Counted from the first letter of the stretch, positions 36,341 through 46,428 are shown. The stretch is 58,260 bases of DNA from Cyanocohniella sp. LLY (GCA_022241785.1 JAKOMP010000002.1:280-58539); one strand, 5' to 3'. A program made the numbers and translations. Notes: a model not told the origin generated them from the sequence alone.

Positions 36341-38656
36341 ATGTTTAACTTATCCAGGATCAATCAGGTTTGGCTTCTACCTTTAGGTCGTTACAAGCGG
36401 CAAAATGCCCAAGGATCGCCTGCACTGGAAGTGGAAGAGGCAATTTCCTTAAGAGTGCTAGTGCTGGCGTTGGTAATCATGGGAATTGTCGCTACGGATA
36501 TTTCTGCTGCGACTGGGTTCAGTCTGTGGGCGGTGCCGTTAAGTATAGTGGGTGCGGGTTGGAGTTATTATCGTCGCCATAGTAGCAATGTGCCAGTAAA
36601 GTTTTGCATCGCTATCGGCATGTTAATTGCTTTGGGTGCTTTCTTTGGGCGATTGCTGGGGGAATTAAATGATACTCGACTGGCATTGGCGGAGTTATTG
36701 ATTCAACTGCAAATACTCCATAGCTTTGATATGCCCCGGCGTAAAGATTTGGGCTATTCCATAGTTATCGGACTAATTTTATTGGGTGTAGCCGCAACAC
36801 TCAGCCAAACTCTGGCTTTTGCACCAGTGCTGCTGTTATTTTTAGCGATCGCCTTGCCGACTTTAGGATTAAACTATCGCTCACAACTCGGTCTGAATCA
36901 AGCAAAAATACCCAGTTTAAAATCAAAAAAACCAAAATTATTTTCTAGTTTATCTGTTTACTTTTTACTGTTTACACTAGTTGTCGCCCTAGGGCTGACA
37001 ATTTTTGCGGTTTTACCGCGATTCCCTGGCTATCAGCTGCGGAATTTTCCTGTAAGTGCCCCAATTAATGTCCAGGATAATTTTACAGGTCGGAGCATTA
37101 TTAATCCTGGTTATGTTCGCCCAGGTAATGCCAATGGTCAAGGTGATGGTAGTGGTGATGGACAAAGCCAAACAGGTCAACCAGGCAGTTTAGATCAAAG
37201 CTTTTATTACGGTTTTAATAGCCAAATTAACCAAAATCTACGGGGAGAAATGACCCCCAAAGTGGTGATGCGGGTACGATCGCAAATCGAAGGATTTTGG
37301 CGAGTATTAGCATTTGACCACTACACCGGCAAAGGATGGGAGATTTCTCGCAATGAGGAAGTTAGTACCCACAGGCGATCGCCTTGGTCTTACCAAATTC
37401 GTCTGCCTTTACCAATATTTACTGGTCGTACTAGAGAAATCGTCCAAACTTACACAGTGGTATCAGACTTGCCTAACCTGATACCAGCTATGGCCCATCC
37501 CAAGGAAATTTACTTTCCCACACCAATTGTTGCTGTTGATCAAGAAAATGGGTTGCGATCGCCTGTGAGTTTATCTGAAGGCCTCACCTACACCGTGATT
37601 TCCGAAGTCCCTTACCGCGATCGCACTTTATTAGGACAAACTTCTACTAAGTATCCACCGAATATTCAAAAATATTATCTGCAAGTTCCCCCAGAAATTA
37701 ACGAAAAAGTCCGGCAACGCACTGAAGAAATTATTGCTAACTATAATCAAGAACGCATATCACAGTCTTCTAAAACCTTAGATTCAACTTACGAAAAGGC
37801 TCTTTATTTAGCTCAGTATCTCAAACAAAACTACTCTATTCCCGAAAATCCCTTAGGACTACCGTTTTTAGGGGAAGACGAAGACCTGGTAGAGGCGTTT
37901 TTATTCAAGCATAAAGGCGGCTATCCAGACCATTTCTCTACAGTCCTCACGGTGATGCTGCGTTCCATTGGTATCCCAGCGCGGTTAGTTGCGGGGTTTG
38001 GTGCAGGAAACTTTAATCCCTTTACAGGAATGTACGTTGTCCGCAACACAGATGCTTTTGCAATGACAGAAGTGTATTTCCCTAGATATGGCTGGTTCGC
38101 CTTTAACCCCATTCCCAATCAGCCTTTGATTCCCCCTTCCATTGAGGATATTCAGACATTTAGTGTGCTGCGGCAGTTTTGGCAATGGGTGGCTGGCTGG
38201 TTACCCTCGCCAGTGACGGGATTACTCAATCATGTATTGGGAATTATATTTAGCTGGTTGACTAGAGCGATCGCTTGGTTCTTGGCTTTATTTTCTCAAG
38301 GTTGGCTGGGTATATTGACCGGGCTAATTGTGGCGACAACAACAGCATTTTTGGGTTGGCTAGGTTGGGAACAGTGGCAAGAATGGCTGAAACGCCGTTG
38401 GTTGAAGAAATTGCCCCCGATGGAAAATTTATATCAGCAAATGCTGGAATGGTCATCAATCAAAGGTCTGGCGAAGCATCCAGCACAAACACCTCTAGAG
38501 TATGCCAGCGGATCACACCAGCATCATCCCCCAGCAACGGCTGAGGTAATAGATGAAATTTGCCAAGCTTATGTAGGCTGGCGTTATGGTGGTCATAAAC
38601 CTAACTTGAATCAACTGCGAGAAAGATGGCAAATACTCAAGAAGACAGGGAATTAA
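36341..38656 (+). CDS. Transglutaminase-like membrane protein (TgpA type), catalytic residues lost
   Basis: 771 residues: an N-terminal DUF3488-type bundle of six or so membrane helices (residues 35-235), a large outside part with the transglutaminase fold (about 300-600), then a membrane helix (near 660) and a DUF4129-like tail. The active-site motifs are altered. The usual GFCEHFA is GYPDHFS (Pro529 for Cys), DAHAW is DAFAM (Phe573 for His), and the aspartate of the DP motif is Asn589. The fold signatures around them (SIGIPARLVAGF, MYVVRNTDA) are intact, so this looks like a selected pseudoenzyme, not a decayed gene. A binding or scaffold role is an inference. Confidence 0.85.
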   Translation: MFNLSRINQVWLLPLGRYKRQNAQGSPALEVEEAISLRVLVLALVIMGIVATDISAATGFSLWAVPLSIVGAGWSYYRRHSSNVPVKFCIAIGMLIALGAFFGRLLGELNDTRLALAELLIQLQILHSFDMPRRKDLGYSIVIGLILLGVAATLSQTLAFAPVLLLFLAIALPTLGLNYRSQLGLNQAKIPSLKSKKPKLFSSLSVYFLLFTLVVALGLTIFAVLPRFPGYQLRNFPVSAPINVQDNFTGRSIINPGYVRPGNANGQGDGSGDGQSQTGQPGSLDQSFYYGFNSQINQNLRGEMTPKVVMRVRSQIEGFWRVLAFDHYTGKGWEISRNEEVSTHRRSPWSYQIRLPLPIFTGRTREIVQTYTVVSDLPNLIPAMAHPKEIYFPTPIVAVDQENGLRSPVSLSEGLTYTVISEVPYRDRTLLGQTSTKYPPNIQKYYLQVPPEINEKVRQRTEEIIANYNQERISQSSKTLDSTYEKALYLAQYLKQNYSIPENPLGLPFLGEDEDLVEAFLFKHKGGYPDHFSTVLTVMLRSIGIPARLVAGFGAGNFNPFTGMYVVRNTDAFAMTEVYFPRYGWFAFNPIPNQPLIPPSIEDIQTFSVLRQFWQWVAGWLPSPVTGLLNHVLGIIFSWLTRAIAWFLALFSQGWLGILTGLIVATTTAFLGWLGWEQWQEWLKRRWLKKLPPMENLYQQMLEWSSIKGLAKHPAQTPLEYASGSHQHHPPATAEVIDEICQAYVGWRYGGHKPNLNQLRERWQILKKTGN

Positions 38657-39040
38657 TGATTTTTTTTGATCAGGACTTACGCGTTTATATTTCCACCTAA
38701 AATTTCAGACAAAGCTGAATAGGTCATGTTTAAGTCTAAGAAAGAATATTTGCTACTTATCAGTCTCCAGACTGAGGAAAATTCTGACGACATCCAGTTT
38801 TAATCAATATTTTTACTCAAAGTAACATTACATTCGTTAATTAGATTGTCTTTTTACGGTTTCGCATGTGTCTTGGGGAATATTTTCAGTAGATTTAGCT
38901 ATTTATTACCTAAAAAACCCATTTGTCCTTTAAAAACTCAGGGAAGCTTGTCGTAAAGCGTTGTAACTCCGATTTTTTGCGGATAACATGGGAATAAATA
39001 CCTTACCAGTTTGTCACACCACATTTGGTGTCTGTTTTTT
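38657..39040. other. Spacer before remA with a lone MITE end
   Basis: CAGGACTTACGCG at 38671-38683 matches one end of the 94-bp MITE, 15 bases after the preceding stop codon; the rest of the element is missing. Nothing else recognised. Confidence 0.4.
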
Positions 39041-39307
39041 ATGGAAATACAATTAATCAATATCGGTTTCGGCAACATTGTGTCTGCTAACCGAGTAGTT
39101 GCCATTGTTAGCCCCGAATCTGCGCCCATTAAACGGATCATTACCGATGCACGGGACAGAGGTCAACTAGTGGATGCAACTTATGGTCGTCGGACTAGGG
39201 CTGTAATTATCACTGATTCCAGCCACGTGATTTTGTCAGCGATTCAACCGGAAACGGTAGCGAACCGCTTTGTGATTTCTCGCGATCATCATGCTGTAGA
39301 TAATTAA
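39041..39307 (+). CDS. remA: RemA/DUF370 family DNA-binding regulator
   Basis: 88 residues matching the RemA family throughout: [51 protein letters not shown]. In Bacillus, RemA activates biofilm matrix and osmoprotection genes and forms a DNA-wrapping ring. In cyanobacteria the role is unknown. ATG 39041 is preferred to an upstream in-frame start at 39011. The gene precedes gmk, as in Bacillus. Confidence 0.92.
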   Translation: MEIQLINIGFGNIVSANRVVAIVSPESAPIKRIITDARDRGQLVDATYGRRTRAVIITDSSHVILSAIQPETVANRFVISRDHHAVDN

Positions 39308-39483
39308 GTTAATGTAGGTCAATAACCCTACCCCTATTTGCACCACATCGGCCGTACCATGTGAATTAGACAAGTTTTCTGTCACCCGGGCTACAAATTT
39401 GTTCGTCAAAGATTTCTCTGATAACGAACATAAAGCTAATGACTCATACATAATGTCGATTGATTAATTCACAGGTTAAGCGG

Positions 39484-40083
39484 ATGATGCAAGTTTTACC
39501 CACCCAGAGTAGCGCCACTACCAAAGAATGCCCATCTCCAGGTAGGCTGATTGTTTTAACTGGCCCTAGTGGGGTTGGAAAAGGAACTTTAATGCAAGCG
39601 CTATTAAAACGTCATCCGGAACTTTATTATTCTGTATCCGTGACGACTCGTTCTCCTCGTCCAGGAGAAACTGATGGCAAAAATTATTACTTTATTAGCC
39701 GCAGTAAGTTTGAACAATTAATTGCTCAAGGTGAATTCTTAGAGTGGGCAGAATTTGCTGGGAACTATTACGGTACACCCCGCGAAGCAGTGCTTAACCA
39801 AGTTCAATCTGGGAAGTTAGTAGTGCTAGAAATTGAACTAGAAGGGGCAAGACAAATCCGCGCTTCCTTCCCTGCTGCCCTCAGCATTTTTATTTTACCG
39901 CCTTCCCTCAATGAATTAGAACAACGGATACGTGGTCGCGCCCAAGATTCGGAAGACGCGATCGCCCGTCGTCTATGCCGTGCCGAAGAAGAAATTCAAG
40001 CTGTGGACGAATTTGATGTGCAAATAGTTAATGATGATTTAGAAAAGGCTCTCAACGCCATCGAAGGAACTTTATTTGGCTAA
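39484..40083 (+). CDS. gmk: Guanylate kinase
   Basis: Phosphorylates GMP to GDP. P-loop GPSGVGKGT begins near residue 27. [21 protein letters not shown] and [15 protein letters not shown] (GMP-binding) and the lid [15 protein letters not shown] are intact. About 199 residues from ATG 39484, the first of two consecutive Met codons; a TTG eight codons upstream is less likely. Follows remA by 176 bp. Confidence 0.97.
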   Translation: MMQVLPTQSSATTKECPSPGRLIVLTGPSGVGKGTLMQALLKRHPELYYSVSVTTRSPRPGETDGKNYYFISRSKFEQLIAQGEFLEWAEFAGNYYGTPREAVLNQVQSGKLVVLEIELEGARQIRASFPAALSIFILPPSLNELEQRIRGRAQDSEDAIARRLCRAEEEIQAVDEFDVQIVNDDLEKALNAIEGTLFG

Positions 40084-40131
40084 TTGAGGGTCTTTAGTAG
40101 CATCATCAGCACTGTTAATCCCTTCCCAAAC

Positions 40132-40170
40132 AGGACACACAGAAAGGGCAGGACTTTTCTCTTGTGTCCT
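40132..40170. terminator. Inverted repeat between gmk and psaL
   Basis: AGGACACA pairs with TGTGTCCT, with an inner AGAAA/TTTCT pair. It lies 50 bp after gmk. No T run follows, so it is only a possible terminator. Confidence 0.45.
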
Positions 40171-40374
40171 TTGAAAGACTGTCATCTTGGCTAGAGCCGT
40201 AAACTACGAACTACATTTCAACAATTTTATCTACAAATTATGTAAAGCCTGAGCGGGCAAAACTTCGCTGACGACTTAGTACAAATTCCGAATCAGCAGC
40301 ATAGAGCAGAGGTAATCACATCACTGACAATCAGCAATTACCCATGCCCTATGCTCCATTAGCAAAAAATTAAA

Positions 40375-40896
40375 TTAACCAACGAGACCTTGGATTAGTC
40401 CCAAATTTGTAGTCAAGAAATAAGCAACTACTGCACCACCAATACCACCAATTAAGAAAGAACTGGCAAAATTATTCCAGCTTTCTTTGGAGTTAAAAGC
40501 GTCTACTGGAGGATTGGGTACAGTAACGCTGGCAAGTGCTTTGGCAGGATTGCTATTGGCATATAGGGATAGACAGGCGGTGAGAATCACAACCAAGCCG
40601 ATAGCTGCCAGTAATCCAGCTAAGTTAGCATTTTCTGCATTCCGTAAGGGGCCCAATTTGGCGAAAGGCCCAAATAGTAAGTAACCATGAGCCATGCCCA
40701 CTTCTAGTCCCCGTCTCGAAGGATTAAGACCTTGGCGATAGGCAGGTAAATTATTAATGAACCACTTAACCAAGGGGGAAGAATTGATCGGGGTTTCTAG
40801 ATTGCCTTGTTGGGGATCTCGTCCTGCTGGGGCTACAACTTCCCGATTTCTAGGATCGCTGGGGGAATTTTTGGATGAATCTACTGCTTGCGCCAT
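40375..40896 (-). CDS. psaL: Photosystem I subunit XI (PsaL)
   Basis: Membrane subunit that holds PSI trimers or tetramers together. 173 residues. The hallmark PINSSPLVKWFINNLPAYRQGLNPSRRGLEVGMAHGY region is clear, followed by two or three membrane helices (ANLAGLLAAIGLVVILTACL and FASSFLIGGIGGAVVAYFLT). It lies downstream of psaF-psaJ on the same strand, with a strong hairpin between, so it may be transcribed both with and apart from psaFJ. Confidence 0.97.
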   Translation of the reverse strand: MAQAVDSSKNSPSDPRNREVVAPAGRDPQQGNLETPINSSPLVKWFINNLPAYRQGLNPSRRGLEVGMAHGYLLFGPFAKLGPLRNAENANLAGLLAAIGLVVILTACLSLYANSNPAKALASVTVPNPPVDAFNSKESWNNFASSFLIGGIGGAVVAYFLTTNLGLIQGLVG

Positions 40897-41016
40897 ATTT
40901 TATGTTCGCCTCTAAATTAGAATGGTGGCATTTTTATATTATTAATAACAATTGTAGCTAAAGATGTATTTTGGCTAGTAAGTTTAAAAAAATTAATTTA
41001 GGGGCTAGTAAAAGCT

Positions 41017-41053
41017 GAAACTCGTAAGCTAGGTTGACAGCATTACGAGTTTC
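41017..41053 (-). terminator. Hairpin between psaJ and psaL
   Basis: An 11-bp perfect inverted repeat, GAAACTCGTAA/TTACGAGTTTC, 97 bp beyond the psaJ stop. On the minus strand it is followed by AGCTTTTAC, a weak U tract. It would end or attenuate psaFJ transcripts before psaL. Confidence 0.65.
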
Positions 41054-41149
41054 ATAACCTATTTTTCCTATTTATTTAAGCAATATTTAAACTTAAATAA
41101 GTTGGGAAAAATAATTACAGGATATTAGGCATGAAATCCCATTTTCCAC

Positions 41150-41299
41150 TTATGGTAGTGGGTGGAAAAGTAAGTCGGGAAAAAAGCGGTTGAATTCAAT
41201 CAAAATACCTGCGGTGATTGTCAGCCAAATGGTAGCTGCAACTGGTGCGGTAGAAAGAAAGGTTACAAGGTAGGACGACTGATCGCCTTTGTCTGCCAT
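41150..41299 (-). CDS. psaJ: Photosystem I subunit IX (PsaJ)
   Basis: A 49-residue single-helix PSI subunit, found by reading the gap between psaF and psaL. It starts [19 protein letters not shown] and has the helix [20 protein letters not shown], ending [10 protein letters not shown], as in other PsaJ proteins. It lies 39 bp downstream of psaF in the usual psaF-psaJ order and helps hold PsaF in the complex. Confidence 0.97.
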   Translation of the reverse strand: MADKGDQSSYLVTFLSTAPVAATIWLTITAGILIEFNRFFPDLLFHPLP

Positions 41300-41338
41300 A
41301 AATTTAGTCTCCAAAACAAATGAATTAGTGAGGACAAA

Positions 41339-41833
41339 TTAGCGCGGAGAGACAGGAATTTCTGAATCTTTAGCTGTTAATTCGCCTGAAAGGAGTTCTT
41401 TAATTGCTGCCGCCGGCCAAGCAAAGCCTGTAGCCATAATAGGCAGTGCTAAACCAAGATCAATTTGGATCTCTTTTTGCTCAGTATCTGATGATTTTTT
41501 GATGGCTTGGAGGTAAGCACGACCTACCCAACCAATCCAACCAGCAATATACAAGAACAAAATGCTAGGAATTAGGAAGTCGCCGGCACGATCCAGACGA
41601 CCGTCAACAATCAAGTGAGGATAACCCTCAGGCCCACACAGTGCCTGAGAATAACGCTCAAACCGCTTTCTTCCTGATTCGGGGTCAGCGGTGGTATTAC
41701 GGGCATTTTTTGCTAGCTCTTGAAAGGCGGGAGAGTCTTTACAGGGTACCAAATTAGCCCCAAGCGCTTGGGCTGGGGGGGCAAAATTGGACCAAAGACA
41801 AATCGCTAAAATCAAAGCAAACAATCGTCTCAT
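41339..41833 (-). CDS. psaF: Photosystem I subunit III (PsaF)
   Basis: Lumen-exposed PSI subunit near the plastocyanin/cytochrome c6 docking side. 164 residues with a signal peptide ([20 protein letters not shown]) that directs it across the thylakoid membrane. [30 protein letters not shown] and the helix [20 protein letters not shown] are typical. First gene of the psaF-psaJ-psaL cluster, divergent from tsaD. Confidence 0.97.
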   Translation of the reverse strand: MRRLFALILAICLWSNFAPPAQALGANLVPCKDSPAFQELAKNARNTTADPESGRKRFERYSQALCGPEGYPHLIVDGRLDRAGDFLIPSILFLYIAGWIGWVGRAYLQAIKKSSDTEQKEIQIDLGLALPIMATGFAWPAAAIKELLSGELTAKDSEIPVSPR

Positions 41834-42009
41834 GGAGTTGTTTCCTTTTATTACAAAACAAAAAGTTTTTTGTACAAAACGAAGCGGCTTGTACAGTCTT
41901 TATTTGCATAACTAGCAAGTCATCATACTCTTGGGCGGGAACCGAGTAAAGTTTAAGTAAATAAAAGTTAAAGCTTCTCAAACAAATCGTTATCTATCAC
42001 AACCCTGGA

Positions 42010-43056
42010 ATGGCAACCGTTTTAGCAATAGAAACCAGCTGCGATGAAACTGCCGTCGCAATTGTTAACAATCGTGAAGTTTATAGCAGTATTGTCGCCT
42101 CCCAAATTTTAGTTCACAGCCAGTACGGCGGGGTAGTGCCAGAGGTGGCATCCCGTCAACACTTGGAAACGATCAATGAGGCGATCGCTCAGGCTTTAGA
42201 GCAAGCCAAACTGAACTGGCAGCAAATCGATGGGATCGCCGCCACCTGCGCCCCTGGTCTTGTAGGAGCGCTATTGGTAGGATTAACTGCTGCCAAAACC
42301 TTAGCAATGTTACACAATAAGCCATTTTTGGGAGTCCATCATCTGGAAGGCCACATTTACGCGACTTATTTGAGTGAGCCAACTTTAGATCCCCCATTTC
42401 TTAGCTTACTCGTTTCCGGCGGACATACAAGCTTGATTTACGTTAGAGATTGTGGTAATTACGAAACCCTGGGAGAAACTCGTGATGATGCTGCTGGTGA
42501 AGCCTTTGATAAAGTAGCCAGGTTGTTAAATTTGGGTTATCCCGGCGGCCCCGTAATTGATCAGCTAGCACAAACAGGTGATCCTCGGGCCTTTGCCTTA
42601 CCAGAAGGTAAAGTTTCTTTACCGGGTGGGGGATATCATCCTTATGACAGCAGTTTTAGTGGTTTAAAGACCGCAGTGTTGCGATTAGTACAGCAGTTAG
42701 AGAAAGATGGTAAACAATTACCAGTGCGAGATTTAACAGCTAGCTTTCAGGAAACTGTAGCGCGATCGCTGACCAAAAGAGCGATCGCCTGTGCCCTTGA
42801 TCATGGTCTTAATACCATTGCAGTTGGTGGAGGAGTAGCAGCTAACAGCAGCCTCAGAACCACCTTACAGGCCGCAGCCACTCAACATAACTTACGTGTT
42901 CTATTCCCACCCCTCAAATACTGTACCGATAACGCCGCCATGATTGCCTGCGCCGCTTCTCATCATCTAGCCCTGGGTCACACATCACCTTTGACCTTAG
43001 GAGTGGAATCTAGGCTACCGCTGACACAGGTAATGAAGTTGTATGAGAAGGAATAG
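42010..43056 (+). CDS. tsaD: tRNA N6-adenosine threonylcarbamoyltransferase TsaD
   Basis: Transfers threonylcarbamoyl to A37 of ANN-decoding tRNAs to form t6A. ASKHA-fold ATPase: [15 protein letters not shown] at the N-terminus, metal-binding HHLEGHIYA (about 110-118), [10 protein letters not shown] and the C-terminal [11 protein letters not shown] and DNAAMIA. Length 348 is typical. Its partner step, TsaC, is encoded at 48983. Divergent from psaF with 176 bp between. Confidence 0.97.
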   Translation: MATVLAIETSCDETAVAIVNNREVYSSIVASQILVHSQYGGVVPEVASRQHLETINEAIAQALEQAKLNWQQIDGIAATCAPGLVGALLVGLTAAKTLAMLHNKPFLGVHHLEGHIYATYLSEPTLDPPFLSLLVSGGHTSLIYVRDCGNYETLGETRDDAAGEAFDKVARLLNLGYPGGPVIDQLAQTGDPRAFALPEGKVSLPGGGYHPYDSSFSGLKTAVLRLVQQLEKDGKQLPVRDLTASFQETVARSLTKRAIACALDHGLNTIAVGGGVAANSSLRTTLQAAATQHNLRVLFPPLKYCTDNAAMIACAASHHLALGHTSPLTLGVESRLPLTQVMKLYEKE

Positions 43057-43084
43057 GGAGTGGGGAGTGGGGAGTGGGGAGTAG
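43055..43084. repeat. STRR heptamer tract (GGGGAGT)
   Basis: Four tandem GGGGAGT heptamers begin at the tsaD stop codon. The first two bases overlap the end of the gene. Confidence 0.8.
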
Positions 43085-43140
43085 GATGAAGTTTTTTTTG
43101 AATAAATAAGTAGGTAGGTAGGCAGGAAAATTTACAGGTA

Positions 43141-43205
43141 TGTCATTACGTTCGCGGAGCGTGGCGTTAGCCATACGTAACGGAGTGAAGCGAAGTAATC
43201 GCCAG
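43141..43205. repeat. REP-like dispersed repeat
   Basis: TGTCATTACGTTCGCGGAGC, then GTTAGCCATACGTAACGGAG and GAAGCGAAGTAATCGCC. Self-complementary blocks (ATTACG/CGTAAT types) and GAGTGAAGCGAAG are common in Nostoc intergenic repeats. Confidence 0.55.
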
Positions 43206-43307
43206 GGTTATAAGGCTTTTACATTCTGTTACATGGTTGACTTTATTTGTGCCTACCTACTTAAACAGTGATCAATCACAAATCCTCATCTCCCTCATCT
43301 GCCTTAT

Positions 43308-44216
43308 CTAAGTATTGACAATTGACCGAATGTGACTAGCAACTACATCAGGCTGCTCTAACATTGCTAAGTGACCACAATCAGGAATTTCAATTACATT
43401 GTCACCACTGTATTGAAACAGCCGATGAAAACTAGCTAAATGGCGAACGTACTTAGGTTCCATTACCTTGTCATCGGTACCAGCCAAAAAATAAACTGGT
43501 TGCTGCAATTGAGATACTAGTTGAGGTAATCGGTTAACTTCTTCTTCCGTTGTAGAGTCTAGCAGCGCTCCCAGTGCTGCTTCTGGGTCAGCTACGACGA
43601 AATCAATCACTCGCTGACGTGCCCATTGGCGTTCTAACGGACGAGCTACACTGGCCCTAGTAAAAAGCAAATCAATCAAAGGTAATTGAGACAGCCAACG
43701 CGGACGAACTTGCAAAAATTTTTGTCCAGCTGAACGAAACTGCTCAAAAGCTTCTTTGAGATAAATACCACCACCTGCGTTAATACAGATCACACCTTTG
43801 ATACAATCAGGCATCTGAGCCGCTGCCCACAGCGCAATTGTACCCCCCAAGGAATGCCCAATCAGCCAAGCACTAGTAATATTTAGTTGTTGTAGAAGAG
43901 CCGCTAAATCCTGGGCATAAACAGCTGGTGTATAAAGAGAATCGAAGGGCAAACTCAACTCATCAGTAGAGTTAGAACTCAAACTGACAGAAGTTGGTGC
44001 TGAACTAAAATCTGTTTCTGGCTGGGACTGCGATTCACCAAAACCTCGCAAATCATAAGATAGGCACTGCAAATCAACTGACAACCGGGAAATTACAGGT
44101 TGCCAATATCCACGGCTATTTAGCCAACCGTGAATAAACACTAAAGCGTGCGGATAAGAGGTGGGAGCCGTTAGCTCGTATGCGTGTGGAACGCCTAAGA
44201 TTTCGATGGTTGCCAT
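43308..44216 (-). CDS. Alpha/beta hydrolase
   Basis: 302 residues with the hydrolase fold: oxyanion HGW (29-31), RGFGES after beta-4, nucleophile Ser122 in GHSLGG, an acid in GTDDKV and the histidine in DCGHLAMLEQP. A Ser/Thr-rich stretch (residues 68-88) interrupts the usual loop. The substrate is unknown; the layout is close to the MenH/BioH-like esterases. It lies 78 bp downstream of the ACT-domain gene, possibly an operon. Confidence 0.9.
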   Translation of the reverse strand: MATIEILGVPHAYELTAPTSYPHALVFIHGWLNSRGYWQPVISRLSVDLQCLSYDLRGFGESQSQPETDFSSAPTSVSLSSNSTDELSLPFDSLYTPAVYAQDLAALLQQLNITSAWLIGHSLGGTIALWAAAQMPDCIKGVICINAGGGIYLKEAFEQFRSAGQKFLQVRPRWLSQLPLIDLLFTRASVARPLERQWARQRVIDFVVADPEAALGALLDSTTEEEVNRLPQLVSQLQQPVYFLAGTDDKVMEPKYVRHLASFHRLFQYSGDNVIEIPDCGHLAMLEQPDVVASHIRSIVNT

Positions 44217-44294
44217 ACTTAATATCGTACCCCTAAGACGTGGGTACGACTAAATACGCAATATGAGGAGTTAAGATTTGTTCATTTTTGATTT

Positions 44295-45032
44295 TCATCT
44301 ACCCAACAACCTCAAGCGTACGCCTTCGGCAATTTTGTGTCCTAAATATTCTGGAATGAGGCTTTCATTCGGCCCCAATAAGTAGAGAATCAGTCGTGTG
44401 CGTCCTCGCCAAACCAGCAAATTAGCATTGACCACTAGCAGGTCTTCCTGCCAAATGGCGTACATGACTTTGTAAAATAATCCCGGTTGATTGTCGGCTT
44501 CAATTACCAGGGCAGGGAGATGAAATACTGGATCAACATAAAACTCTGTCTGTACTTGTTCTAAGCCAGTGTCCAGGTTAAATTCTACTGCCAGCATTTC
44601 TTCTACTTCAAACCGACCTCCTAGAGCCTCGCGAATGGCGCGGCAAACATTTTCTGCGGTTTTCTCGGTTAAAGCTTTACTACCACGAGATACTAATAGT
44701 TTGATAAAAACTAACATTGGCGGTCTTATCTGACCATAGAGGCTCAGACCGTGGATGGTTAGCCCATAAGCAGCTAACACACCAAAAATATCACTCAGGA
44801 GAAACGACTGGTTACGATAAGCAAAATGCAGCGCACTTTTGCTACCTTCCGGCTTCAACTCAATCACAGCGCGTTTGGTTTTATAAAGACGGTAGGCTAA
44901 CCGCAAATTTTGCAGTTGAATCTCACTACTAACAAATTGCTCATAAAACTGGGGAAAGGCTCGATTAAAGCGCTTTAGGAGTTCCAGTGTTGAAGATTTT
45001 AAACCAGAAGCCATCGTTGGGGTAAGACTCAC
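44295..45032 (-). CDS. ACT-domain protein resembling the C-terminus of GlnD
   Basis: 245 residues with no catalytic domain. The middle (FAYRNQSFLLSDIFGVLAAYGLTIHGLSLYGQ, split around residues 70-105) and the C-terminal part (LPALVIEADNQPGLFYKVMYAIW, about 175-235) look like two ACT folds, as at the end of uridylyltransferase GlnD. ACT domains bind small molecules such as amino acids. A sensing role is plausible but unproven. An internal ATG at 45014 is an alternative start. Confidence 0.7.
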   Translation of the reverse strand: MSLTPTMASGLKSSTLELLKRFNRAFPQFYEQFVSSEIQLQNLRLAYRLYKTKRAVIELKPEGSKSALHFAYRNQSFLLSDIFGVLAAYGLTIHGLSLYGQIRPPMLVFIKLLVSRGSKALTEKTAENVCRAIREALGGRFEVEEMLAVEFNLDTGLEQVQTEFYVDPVFHLPALVIEADNQPGLFYKVMYAIWQEDLLVVNANLLVWRGRTRLILYLLGPNESLIPEYLGHKIAEGVRLRLLGR

Positions 45033-45454
45033 TTGCTTTTGTCACCTGGTAACTGGGCACTAGGGACGGGGGATTATGGATTGGGGGGTTTACTTAAGAT
45101 ACTCACACCTTATGTGAAGACACATAGTGTACAAGACAAAGTTTTTTCTTGTTCCCATCTTTAAAGATAGGGGCTTGTTACTAATTATTCCCACATCCCA
45201 AAGTTCCAATCCCTGATCTTTACTCTCATGCCTTGCCTTTTGAGAAATTTCTCCTAGGCTTCACAACAAAATGCTAAAGTTGAAAATGATTGGTGTGAAA
45301 CACGCCGTGATAGGCTATTGCCATTAAAAATCCCAAAAACATCTAAAAAAATTAAAGTGTTAAGGGTAGTTTATGGTAGTAGCTTTGAGAAACGTGAATC
45401 AACACTCCCAAAGAGTGGAAACCAATTCAGTTATACTACCCGAACCACGTTGGC
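45033..45454. other. Spacer between the ACT and GNAT genes
   Basis: A divergent promoter region. It starts with an STRR-like tract (45055-45090, GGGGGATT types). A 35-codon reading frame at 45373-45480, starting ATG GTA GTA and ending in TAA, overlaps the acetyltransferase start and could be an upstream coupling ORF. Confidence 0.4.
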
Positions 45455-46003
45455 ATGGGTTTTTGGAAAACTTGGTTTAATACCTCTGATTCTGTAGCGA
45501 CAAATAAGACAACCTCCTTTGATGAGCATACAGGTGCTACGGGTTCTATGCCCGGTAGTGATACCTCCGGTAATACTCGGAGTCAAGAACGCATCGTTTT
45601 TAGCACGGAGCGAGATATTGATCTGTATGAACTAGAAGAACTCTGTGATGCAGTCGGTTGGTCGCGTCGTCCATTAAGGAAAGTGAAAAAAGCCATTGAG
45701 CATAGTTTTCTCGTAGCCTCTATGTGGCAAGTTCGAGGAAACCAAAGACGGCTCATTGGTTTTGCTCGTGCCACTTCAGATCATGCATTTAATGCGACTA
45801 TTTGGGATGTGGTAGTTCACCCAGACTTTCAAGGCAAAGGACTGGGGAAAGCGCTGATGAAATATGTACTCAAAAAACTGAGAAGTGAAGAGATTAGCAA
45901 TGTGACTTTGTTTGCTGATCCTCATGTTCTAGATTTTTATCGGAGTATGGGTTTTATGTCAGATCCAGAAGGGATTAAAGGCATGTTCTGGTATCCGCAC
46001 TAA
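45455..46003 (+). CDS. GNAT N-acetyltransferase, Ycf52/NSI-like
   Basis: 182 residues. The first 55 are low-complexity and Ser/Thr/Gly-rich; the GNAT fold follows with acetyl-CoA motif [14 protein letters not shown] (about 127-140) and [16 protein letters not shown] at the end. It belongs to the group of cyanobacterial and plastid GNATs related to Ycf52 and plant NSI/SNAT. A shorter paralogue lies at 50908-51375. The natural substrate is uncertain. Confidence 0.85.
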   Translation: MGFWKTWFNTSDSVATNKTTSFDEHTGATGSMPGSDTSGNTRSQERIVFSTERDIDLYELEELCDAVGWSRRPLRKVKKAIEHSFLVASMWQVRGNQRRLIGFARATSDHAFNATIWDVVVHPDFQGKGLGKALMKYVLKKLRSEEISNVTLFADPHVLDFYRSMGFMSDPEGIKGMFWYPH

Positions 46004-46428
46004 ATCTTTAACCAAGAAATCGGCGACAATCCTACCTAAGTGTCAACAATTTTCTGTATTTGGGCGCATTTTTGCTAATAGGCACTAAAAGGCTGATTCA
46101 GCGCCACAGTCAGGGACTGACAAATAAAAAAATAATCCATTGCTTTGGTGAGCAGGGTGAGAATAAATCGGATATTAGTATTGGATGTAGAAATTGAGTA
46201 ATTTAATTTTTGGATATCCCTCAGAGTCCTTGCTCATCAAGCAATTAAGGTTACTGTCGCCAGTCAGAAAATTTGTTAGTCAAGATATGTTAAATATGGT
46301 ATGATGTGTCTATTGCTGTGGCAAGATAGTTATTTGGGAATAAAGCTCAAACATTTGCTATCTGACTCAGTTTTAGTTTATGCTTGACTAGCTAAGTAGC
46401 AAATAGCAGTCAGTAATTAATAGATAAC
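46004..46428. other. Spacer upstream of tRNA-Pro
   Basis: About 425 bp. I see no gene and no clear named element. Confidence 0.35.
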
